A stretch of DNA of 64,000 bases from CAWARU01 sp963805795 (GTDB lineage: Bacteria; Pseudomonadota; Gammaproteobacteria; UBA6186; Azoamicaceae), in assembly GCA_963805795.1 (NCBI GenBank), contig CAWDVG010000001.1:1054001-1118000 (forward strand). The letters run 5' to 3'. A program made the translations under genes and the position numbers. Under the pieces are notes generated by a model that saw only the letters and a program-made list of their open reading frames with translations, did no database searches and was not told the DNA's origin. Positions 57,225 to 64,000 of this stretch are shown piece after piece (positions within the stretch are counted from its first letter, which is position 1; every line of letters begins with the position of its first letter).

Positions 57225-58220
57225 ATGAACAAATCAATTCACGGAATGATAAAGATAGGCCTATTTGGATTTTCTGCACTGTTATTCTGCTTACCAATCA
57301 AAATACATGCTCTTGCGGTGAATGAAAGCCAAACCATAAAACCCACCGAAGAAGGTTATGTAGAGATAGAAAAAGGGAAGTTATATTATCAATCTTTCGG
57401 AAAAGGTCCACTCATTATTTTATTACATGGCGGTCCTGGTTTAGATCAATCTTACTTATTACCTCAAATGCTCGAATTAGCTAAAGATCATCAGCTGATA
57501 CTTTATGATCAACGAGGTTCAGGAAAATCCCTCACAATGGATATTTTCTTATCCAATTCCAATATAAATATGATGCAATTTGTAAATGATTTAGAAGCAC
57601 TGCGTGCACATTTAGGTCGAAGAAAATTTATACTGATGGGTCATTCCTTTGGCGGTTTATTAGCCATGCATTATGCGATAGCTCACCCAGATCGGGTTTC
57701 TTCATTAATTTTACTGAATCCTCTGCCCGCCACTTCGAAAGGGCTCCAGACTTTTATCACAGAATACAATAGAAAAATCAGCCAAATAAAAGAACAACTC
57801 GATACATTAATGTCTTCTAAACATTTTTTGGCTGGCAATCCTGATTCTATTGCAAATTTTTATCGCATGTTGTTTTCAGTTTACTTTTATAATCCTAGTC
57901 AAGTTACAAAGCTCTCGCTTAATTTCTCACTTAAATCTACCGTTAATTACTTTAATATCACCCAAACTTTTATGGAAAATTATTTCCTAAAGCCCATAGA
58001 TTTATTACCCGAATTAAAAAGAATTAAGTGTCCCACCTTAATTATTGCAGGAGATTCTGATCTTATCCCTATTTCAACTGTGAAAGATATAACAAAAGCG
58101 ATTCCAAAATCAAAAGTAATTATGATAGATCATTGTGGTCATTTTCCTTATCTTGAGAAACCCGATTATTTTTTTAAGGCGTTGAGTCTATTTTTAGAGG
58201 AAACTTCAAAAGAAAAATAA
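57225..58220 (+). CDS. Exported alpha/beta hydrolase, proline iminopeptidase-like
   Basis: 331 residues from the ATG at 57225. A signal peptide (residues 1 to ~31, core IGLFGFSALLFCLPIKIHALA) predicts export. Oxyanion loop HGGPG at 68-72, DQRGSGKS, nucleophile S141 in GHSFGG, catalytic Asp in AGDSDLIP and His in DHCGHFPYLEKP. The HGGPG/DQRGSGKS pair is typical of proline iminopeptidases (S33 peptidases), but substrate range in this family is broad. Divergent from pgm. Confidence 0.86.
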   Translation: MNKSIHGMIKIGLFGFSALLFCLPIKIHALAVNESQTIKPTEEGYVEIEKGKLYYQSFGKGPLIILLHGGPGLDQSYLLPQMLELAKDHQLILYDQRGSGKSLTMDIFLSNSNINMMQFVNDLEALRAHLGRRKFILMGHSFGGLLAMHYAIAHPDRVSSLILLNPLPATSKGLQTFITEYNRKISQIKEQLDTLMSSKHFLAGNPDSIANFYRMLFSVYFYNPSQVTKLSLNFSLKSTVNYFNITQTFMENYFLKPIDLLPELKRIKCPTLIIAGDSDLIPISTVKDITKAIPKSKVIMIDHCGHFPYLEKPDYFFKALSLFLEETSKEK

Positions 58221-58366
58221 TAAAAATAATTAAAGATATAGCTATAATAGTTTGACAACTGTATTTATTATCTAAAGAAAAAAATAAATAAGATGCTATA
58301 CTCAAAAAATGTTAAAAAGAATATCCATAGACCTTATTTATTTACTCATCAATAGTTGAAGGAATT

Positions 58367-60259
58367 ATGTCAATATTTGACAGGATTTTAGGGCGTTCCC
58401 TTTCCAATGGAGCGTGTCGTAAGCAGGGTCAGACTTTAAGCATCATAACAGGAGTGCCTGCTCTTGGGTTAGATGCCCTATCTTCCGCAGCCTATGGACC
58501 TGAAGCCGCCTTACTCGTTTTGTTACCTTTGGGTGTTGTTGGCTTTCATTATTATTTTCTTATTTCTTCCATGGTGGTTGTAACACTGCTATTACTCTAT
58601 TTCTCTTACCTACAAACTGCAGCTGCCTACCCTAACGGCGGGGGTGCCTATGTCGTTGTGAGTGATAATCTTGGAAAACGTATGGGGGTATGGGCCGCAG
58701 TTGCCTTATTATTGGATTATTTATTGAATGTCGCCGTTGGAATTTCCGCTGGTGTGGGTGCCATTGTTTCTGCCGTTCCAGAACTTCATCCCTATATATT
58801 AGAGATCTGTCTATTGGTCCTCTTCATGCTGACAGTTATCAATTTACGAGGGATTAGGGAATCTGGCCTAGCTTTTGTCATCCCAACACTTGTTTTTATT
58901 GCATGCATTGGATTATCTATTGTCGTTGGAGTTTTTCGATCCTGGGTGAATGACGGTCATCCCATTCCAATTGTAGCACCCACAGTAGTCCCTGCAAAAA
59001 CGGCAACGCTCAGTTACTGGTTATTATTAGGTGCTTTTGCAAACGGTCTTACCGCAATGACTGGTGTTGAGGCAGTTAGCAATGCAGTCCCATTATTTCG
59101 CAAACCTACAGTTCGCAATGCACAATGGACCTTAACCATTATTGTGGGACTTCTTGGCCTATTTTTATTAGGACTTGGATATCTTTGCCCAAGTTATCAA
59201 ATCAGTGCCATGGATGAATCGCAACCAGGGTATAGAACCATATTAACCCAATTAGTCGCGGCCGTTTTCGGTGAAGGACCCCTTTATTATGTGGCTATTG
59301 TAAGCATTTTTATTGTTCTTACTTACTCTGCACAAACGAGTTTTATGGATTTTCCGAGAGTGTGTCGTTTATTAGCAGAAGACAGTTTTTTACCCCATTT
59401 TTTTGCAGATAAGGGTCGACGACTTGTCTATTCATATGGCATTATCATTTTATCGCTGGTTTCAGCTGCTATCCTTATCCTTTTCAAAGCCATTACCATG
59501 GATCTTATCCCATTGTTTGCAATAGGCGCATTCAGTGCCTTTTTCTTTTCCCAAACAGGAATGATTGTTTATTGGGTAAAGCAGAATAAAATGAAAAAAC
59601 ATGGTTTTAAGCTCTTATTCAATATTTTAGGCGCTATAACCACATTCATTGCGCTTATTATTATTGTGTCAGAGAAATTTGCTGAAGGGGCCTGGCTAAT
59701 CGTAGTGATTGCCCTATTATTAGTGATTTTATGCTTCAAGATCAAACGACATTACGATAAGGTTACTGCAGAAATTCAAGAGCCTTTACAATTAGACATT
59801 TTCAAATTAAAAAGTCCTGCTGTTATCGTTCCAATCGAAGGTTGGGATAGAGTTGCTGAAAAAGCGATTCGCTTTGGGCTATTAATGTCTGATGATGTGA
59901 CGGTGTTAATGATGACTAAAGATAAAGAGGATAAAAAACATTCCATACGAAATATCTGGGCAAAAATGGTGGTCAAACCAGCAAGAGAGGCACATGCAGC
60001 TATTCCTCACCTTGAAATCGTGTATTCGCCCTATCGTCAGATCTATAAGCCCATTCTAGATTTCGTGCGTAAATTTAAAGAAAAAAAGACCGATCGTATT
60101 ATCGCTGTCATTATACCAGAATTAATTGAACCTCATTGGTATGAACAAATCTTGCATAATCTACATGCCGCCTGTTTACGTACTTTGCTTTTCTTAGAAA
60201 GGGATCAAAGAACGGTTGTGATTACAGTCCCATGGTATTTACGTGAAAAACCCGAGTAG
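58367..60259 (+). CDS. APC-superfamily permease, KimA (YdaO)-like
   Basis: 630 residues, about 12 membrane segments in residues ~25-460, then a ~170-residue cytoplasmic domain (IVPIEGWDRVAEKAIRFGLLMSDDVTVLMM, universal-stress-protein-like). N-terminal GVPALGLDALSSAAYGPEAALLVL and AAAYPNGGGAYVVVSDNLG match the KimA-type potassium importers, in which potassium-proton symport has been shown for the Bacillus protein. Whether this one moves potassium or amino acids cannot be told from sequence alone. Preceded by an AAGGAATT ribosome binding site. Confidence 0.85.
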   Translation: MSIFDRILGRSLSNGACRKQGQTLSIITGVPALGLDALSSAAYGPEAALLVLLPLGVVGFHYYFLISSMVVVTLLLLYFSYLQTAAAYPNGGGAYVVVSDNLGKRMGVWAAVALLLDYLLNVAVGISAGVGAIVSAVPELHPYILEICLLVLFMLTVINLRGIRESGLAFVIPTLVFIACIGLSIVVGVFRSWVNDGHPIPIVAPTVVPAKTATLSYWLLLGAFANGLTAMTGVEAVSNAVPLFRKPTVRNAQWTLTIIVGLLGLFLLGLGYLCPSYQISAMDESQPGYRTILTQLVAAVFGEGPLYYVAIVSIFIVLTYSAQTSFMDFPRVCRLLAEDSFLPHFFADKGRRLVYSYGIIILSLVSAAILILFKAITMDLIPLFAIGAFSAFFFSQTGMIVYWVKQNKMKKHGFKLLFNILGAITTFIALIIIVSEKFAEGAWLIVVIALLLVILCFKIKRHYDKVTAEIQEPLQLDIFKLKSPAVIVPIEGWDRVAEKAIRFGLLMSDDVTVLMMTKDKEDKKHSIRNIWAKMVVKPAREAHAAIPHLEIVYSPYRQIYKPILDFVRKFKEKKTDRIIAVIIPELIEPHWYEQILHNLHAACLRTLLFLERDQRTVVITVPWYLREKPE

Positions 60260-60390
60260 GGGCTTTGAGTAAAACCTTAATAGGTCCCTATGGCTAGCAA
60301 GTACATCAAGCTAGACATTCCGATACAAATATATTATTTTCAGATCGATTGATAACCCCAACTATCACCTTTTGTGAGCGAGCCCAAATT

Positions 60391-61284
60391 ATGTTAGAAA
60401 ACTTAGATGATATTTTACTTACCCTAAACAACCCTCATTGGGATGCTGATTTCAGCCATTCTGAAAAAACACAAGCAATTCAGGCTTTAGAAGAAGGAAA
60501 AATCATCTATTTCCCAAATCTTAACTATGCTTTAAACGAAAAAGAAAATTCCCTCCTTACCCCTAAAATTTTGCAAGGAAAATCTAAAAATATTTGCTAT
60601 AATCCCGTAACAAATCGCTTAAAATGGGTCGCCAAAGATCCTAAGCCAGCTCAATATTTATTAGAAATGATGCAACGCTTTATGAGCGTTTCTTATGGTT
60701 TAATTCATTCTCTTATCCCACATTATGAATCATCCTTGCAATTAGGCAGAACCAGTTATAGGCCCATTGAAATTGCGGGCCGCAAAAGCTCTATTAGAAA
60801 AGACGATACTAGATTACATGTAGATGCATTTCCAGCAACTCCAAATCAAGGCAAGAGAATTTTAAGGGTGTTTAGTAATATTAACCCTAATGGTCAGACA
60901 AGAATCTGGCAAACGGGCGAACCGTTTGAAAACGTTGTTCAAAAATTTCACTCCAATTTTTCAATGCCCTTTCCTGGAATGAATTTCTTACTTTCTCTTT
61001 TGAATATTACCAAATCTAAGCGCAGTCTTTATGATCATATAATGCTGCAATTACATGATCTAATGAAAATGACCGATGCCTATCAAAATAGCGTAATAAA
61101 AACTGACGTAGCATTCCCGTCAGGAAGTACTTGGATTGTGATGACAGATTCGGTTTCTCATGCGGCTTTAAGCGGGCAATTTCTTTTAGAACAAACATTT
61201 TATTTACCTTGGAATAAAATGTATAATCCCGAGCTTTCTCCATTCCGAATTTTGGAACGTATATTAGATAAAAAACTCAAATAA
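60391..61284 (+). CDS. Kdo hydroxylase family protein (KdoO), Fe(II)/2-oxoglutarate dioxygenase
   Basis: 297 residues from the ATG at 60391. Family members hydroxylate the outer Kdo of lipid A-core in some Gram-negatives. The iron site pair is H143 and D145 in RLHVDAFPATP, followed by GKRILRVFSNINPNG and a distal His in TDSVSHAALSGQFLLEQTFYLP. No membrane segment is evident except peripheral hydrophobic helices. An upstream TTG at 60349 was rejected. Stands alone. Confidence 0.87.
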   Translation: MLENLDDILLTLNNPHWDADFSHSEKTQAIQALEEGKIIYFPNLNYALNEKENSLLTPKILQGKSKNICYNPVTNRLKWVAKDPKPAQYLLEMMQRFMSVSYGLIHSLIPHYESSLQLGRTSYRPIEIAGRKSSIRKDDTRLHVDAFPATPNQGKRILRVFSNINPNGQTRIWQTGEPFENVVQKFHSNFSMPFPGMNFLLSLLNITKSKRSLYDHIMLQLHDLMKMTDAYQNSVIKTDVAFPSGSTWIVMTDSVSHAALSGQFLLEQTFYLPWNKMYNPELSPFRILERILDKKLK

Positions 61285-61348
61285 ACATAAAAAACTACAC
61301 ATAAAATAAGGGCTTTACTAGATTTTTTTATATCAGTTTTGCTTTTCT

Positions 61349-61921
61349 TTATAGTTTTCTTGCTAATAAAGCAACCATCACGTAATTTAATCCTAAAAAT
61401 AACAGATCAATACCCACAAATAAACCAATAATAAATAATCCCGATACTGGCCATTCTGCTAATATTAATATTCCAAGGAGTAAAGTTAGAATACCACTAA
61501 ATAGAATCCAACCGCTTCTGGGCAATTTATAGCGCAGTGCATAAATAATTCTGAAAATTCCTAATATGACAAAAACTATACCCAATAACATGGTGAGTGA
61601 TAATGAACCCAACATAGGTCTGAAGATAAATGAAAGGCCAACAAGGCAATATAATATTCCAGCAATCAATTGAATATAGAAACTCCCTCCTTTCCCTCTC
61701 CAAAATTGTATGGCATCTAGAATCACAAGAATGCCAGAAAAAAGGAGCAAAAAACCTAGGAAAATAACGGAAATTAAAGTGGTAAAGCTTGCAAAACTAA
61801 TTGCCAGCAATCCAAGTATAATTAATGCCACTCCCCAAGCCAGAAAAAAACCCCAGTTTTTACCATAATCCGCCACGGGTTGGGATGAAACTCCAAATAA
61901 AACTTTGTTAGCATCTTTCAT
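61349..61921 (-). CDS. HdeD-like (DUF308) membrane protein
   Basis: 190 residues with six hydrophobic helices (LAWGVALIILGLLAISFASF, SVIFLGFLLLFSGILVILDAIQFW, IAGILYCLVGLSFIFRP, LTMLLGIVFVILGIFRIIYA, WILFSGILTLLLGILILAEWP, FIIGLFVGIDLLFLGLNYV). E. coli HdeD belongs to an acid-resistance island and is important at high cell density in acid. Divergent from the oxalate decarboxylase gene. Confidence 0.88.
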   Translation of the reverse strand: MKDANKVLFGVSSQPVADYGKNWGFFLAWGVALIILGLLAISFASFTTLISVIFLGFLLLFSGILVILDAIQFWRGKGGSFYIQLIAGILYCLVGLSFIFRPMLGSLSLTMLLGIVFVILGIFRIIYALRYKLPRSGWILFSGILTLLLGILILAEWPVSGLFIIGLFVGIDLLFLGLNYVMVALLARKL

Positions 61922-61983
61922 ATGTATTGTCCTATATGATAATATACACCTAGTGTAATATGTTCTTAATCATTTATATAATA

Positions 61984-62016
61984 ATTATCTAATACTTTAC
62001 TATAAGTATAGATAAT
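61984..62016. promoter_or_regulatory. AT-rich imperfect palindrome, candidate operator
   Basis: ATTATCTAATACTT and AAGTATAGATAAT are reverse complements apart from one extra base, centred in the divergent gap between the hdeD-like gene and oxalate decarboxylase. It could be a binding site for a metal-responsive regulator; it does not match a Fur or MntR consensus well. Confidence 0.3.
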
Positions 62017-62105
62017 AATTTAAATTACTTGGATAATTCTTAATTATCATTAACTTGTCGATAATCTTTGCCGATACTATCTTGGCCCTATCGAGAGGAT
62101 TATGT

Positions 62106-63293
62106 ATGATACAAAATGATGATTTAAACAAAAATTCCGCATCCCCGTCCAGCAATTCGACACAAACCATTAAACCCATTCGCGGTAATCAGGGGGGCGA
62201 TATTCTAGGACCGACCAATCCGCAACGTGAAGCACAAAACCCTGATCGGCTTGCACCGCCTCAAACCGATGCTGGCACCCTACCTAACCTTAAATGGTCT
62301 TTCGCAGATAGTCACATGCGGTTACTAGAAGGCGGTTGGGCAAGGCAAACTACCATTCGTGAGTTACACATCGCCTCGGAAATAGCGGGTGTGAATATGC
62401 GTCTTAAAGCCGGCGCAATTCGTGAACTCCATTTTCATAAAGAATCAGAATGGGCTTACATGATTAAAGGTTCAGCACGTATTACGGCAGTCGATCAAGA
62501 ATATAGAACCTTTGTGGATGATGTGAACGAAGGTGATTTGTGGTTCTTCCCCTCTGGTATTCCTCATTCTATACAAGGTATTGGAGAAGATGGCTGCGAA
62601 TTTTTGCTAGCCTTTGATGATGGTCATTTTGATGAAAATGCAACTTTTCTCGTGAGTGACTGGCTTGCTCATACGCCTAAGGAAGTTCTTGCCAAAAATT
62701 TTAATGTGCCAGAAAGTGCTTTTGAACATATTCCAGAAAAAGAACTCTATATTTTCCCATCAAAATTGCCAGGGCCATTGAATACCGATCGTTTAGTAGG
62801 CGCAGGGCCTGTTCCCTTGTGGTTTAGCCATAGAATGTTGGCTCAAGAACCAATTAGAACAAAAAGTGGCACGCTTCGTATTACAGATTCAAGCGTATTC
62901 CCAGCATCAAAAAAGATTGCCGCTGCTTTAGTCGAAGTGGAACCAGGTGGCATGCGTGAAATGCATTGGCATCCGAATGCAGACGAATGGCAGTATTACT
63001 TGTCGGGCCAGGCCAGAATGACTGTATTTGCTTCTGGAAGTGCAGCGAGTACTTTTGATTACCAAGCAGGTGATGTGGGTTATATACCCCGTTTTTATCC
63101 TCACTATGTAGAAAATACGGGTACAACAACCTTGCGATTTCTGGAGATATTTCGTAGTGACCGATTTGAAGACGTATCCTTAGCACAATGGTTAGCCCTT
63201 ACCCCGCATGATCTGGTACGGGCACATCTGAATATTGATGAATCGGTATTGGCCAATATACCCAAACATGATAAACCCATAGTACCAGATTAA
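62106..63293 (+). CDS. Oxalate decarboxylase (bicupin, Mn-dependent)
   Basis: 395 residues from the ATG at 62106 (GAGAGGATT upstream); the extra upstream frame begins with TTG and is rejected. Two cupin domains. Mn site 1: H109, H111, E115, H154; site 2: H287, H289, E294, H333. The lid that separates decarboxylase from oxidase is Asp-Glu-Asn-Ala-Thr at 176-180, with E177 in the position of the essential Glu of B. subtilis OxdC (SENST), so decarboxylation of oxalate to formate and CO2, consuming a proton, is expected. No cleavable signal peptide in this start. Followed after 8 bp by an NRAMP Mn/Fe transporter. Confidence 0.92.
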   Translation: MIQNDDLNKNSASPSSNSTQTIKPIRGNQGGDILGPTNPQREAQNPDRLAPPQTDAGTLPNLKWSFADSHMRLLEGGWARQTTIRELHIASEIAGVNMRLKAGAIRELHFHKESEWAYMIKGSARITAVDQEYRTFVDDVNEGDLWFFPSGIPHSIQGIGEDGCEFLLAFDDGHFDENATFLVSDWLAHTPKEVLAKNFNVPESAFEHIPEKELYIFPSKLPGPLNTDRLVGAGPVPLWFSHRMLAQEPIRTKSGTLRITDSSVFPASKKIAAALVEVEPGGMREMHWHPNADEWQYYLSGQARMTVFASGSAASTFDYQAGDVGYIPRFYPHYVENTGTTTLRFLEIFRSDRFEDVSLAQWLALTPHDLVRAHLNIDESVLANIPKHDKPIVPD

Positions 63294-63301
63294 TATTCAC
63301 C

Positions 63302-64000
63302 ATGTCTGAAGTAACTGAATTTTCTGAATTAAGCAAAAATACACAGATTAAATCCTCTATTTTAAAGCGAGGCTTTTTGCAAGGGCTGAAGTTTGCGGGT
63401 CCTGGTACTTTAGTTGCAGTTGGATACATAGATCCGGGTAATTTTGCAACGGATCTAGCTAGTGGTTCACATGCAGGCTATACGCTTCTCTCGGTCATAC
63501 TTATTTCTAGTTTAATAGCCATGCTGTTGCAAATTATGTGTGCACGCCTCGGAATTGCAACGGGAAAAGATCTCGCCGAAATGTCGCGCGAAGCATGGCC
63601 GCAATTTGCATGGCCTTTCTGGATTATTACCGAACTTTCTATCATAGCAACGGACCTTGCTGCCGTAATCGGTTCAGCCATTGCACTTAAATTATTATTT
63701 TCAGTTCCCATCATTATTGGCGTTATTCTAACAATACTGGATGTATTCCTCATTCTAGCATTAGATCGTTTTGGTTTCCACTTGCTTGAAAAACTAGTTG
63801 CAGGTTTATTATTAATTATCACCTGTGGTTTTTTTTATGAATTGGCTCTAGCAGAACCCAACATCCGTGAAGTGTTACTTGGTTTTCTGCCAACGCCAGA
63901 TATCGCATTTAAGCCAGACAATTTGTATTTGGCTATTGGCATTGTGGGTGCAACAGTAATGCCGCACAATCTTTATTTACATTCAAGTTTAGTCATAAAA
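63302..64000 (+). CDS. mntH: NRAMP-family Mn2+/Fe2+ transporter (3' end outside window)
   Basis: 233 codons visible of a protein usually ~410-450 residues. Proton-coupled importer in the inner membrane. Signature segments: GPGTLVAVGYIDPGNFATDLASGSHAGY (DPGN metal site, TM1) and VGATVMPHNLYLHSS (MPHN, TM6). Eight bp downstream of the oxalate decarboxylase, same strand, so probably co-transcribed and supplying its manganese. Confidence 0.92.
   Translation, partial: MSEVTEFSELSKNTQIKSSILKRGFLQGLKFAGPGTLVAVGYIDPGNFATDLASGSHAGYTLLSVILISSLIAMLLQIMCARLGIATGKDLAEMSREAWPQFAWPFWIITELSIIATDLAAVIGSAIALKLLFSVPIIIGVILTILDVFLILALDRFGFHLLEKLVAGLLLIITCGFFYELALAEPNIREVLLGFLPTPDIAFKPDNLYLAIGIVGATVMPHNLYLHSSLVIK

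Overview
The window reads as a chromosomal segment of an AT-rich gammaproteobacterium, most probably of the order Legionellales (Legionella, Coxiella or Berkiella-like, host-associated). The evidence is two conserved gammaproteobacterial blocks, recN-fur-bamE-rnfH-ratA-smpB and asd-fimV-truA-accD-cvpA, beside genes with eukaryotic-type domains (U-box, Sel1 and ankyrin repeats) and several lineage-restricted Ala/Ser/Pro-rich proteins. The species cannot be fixed from the sequence alone. No tRNA, rRNA, CRISPR array, transposase or phage gene was seen.

Layout. 1-7 kb: recN 3' end, a large repeat-bearing orphan protein, fur/bamE divergent, ratA-rnfH, a RelE-type toxin-antitoxin pair wedged before smpB. 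7-10.3 kb: dctA, a truncated AAA-ATPase-like remnant, a Sel1-repeat protein. 10.4-16.5 kb: cvpA, accD, truA, fimV, asd (with a lysine-rich extension), a small membrane protein and prmB, all on the minus strand. 16.5-23.4 kb: orphan helical protein, U-box/Sel1 protein (apparently frameshifted), ligA, ankyrin protein. 23.6-27.3 kb: coiled-coil protein, TolC-like lipoprotein, diguanylate cyclase, FMN reductase. 27.4-43.5 kb: polyhydroxyalkanoate (PHA) metabolism (hydroxyacyl-CoA dehydrogenase, thiolase, phaB, phaC, two phasin-like proteins), interrupted by about 10 kb of decayed ndvB-type cyclic beta-1,2-glucan synthase and glucoamylase-like genes. 43.6-45.7 kb: small and low-complexity orphan genes, two with apparent single-base slips. 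45.8-57 kb: a GmhB-like phosphatase, then a minus-strand sugar operon pgm-gnd-tkt-tal-pgi-zwf-pgl in which only zwf is broken. 57-64 kb: secreted alpha/beta hydrolase, KimA-like permease, Kdo hydroxylase, HdeD-like protein, oxalate decarboxylase followed 8 bp later by an NRAMP Mn/Fe transporter (runs off the window).

Two themes run across the window. First, selective decay: ndvB and its neighbour are shredded, zwf carries two compensating one-base indels, and three orphan genes look split by single-base changes, while adjacent housekeeping genes are intact. Second, a set of palindromic intergenic repeats (29-, 31- and 35-bp perfect hairpins and two related families of roughly 45-150 bp MITE-like elements) sits at gene ends, often supplying or abutting stop codons. 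The metabolic genes suggest carbon storage as PHA, C4-dicarboxylate uptake, a pentose-phosphate cycle probably lacking its oxidative entry step, and an acid/metal-handling cluster at the right end.
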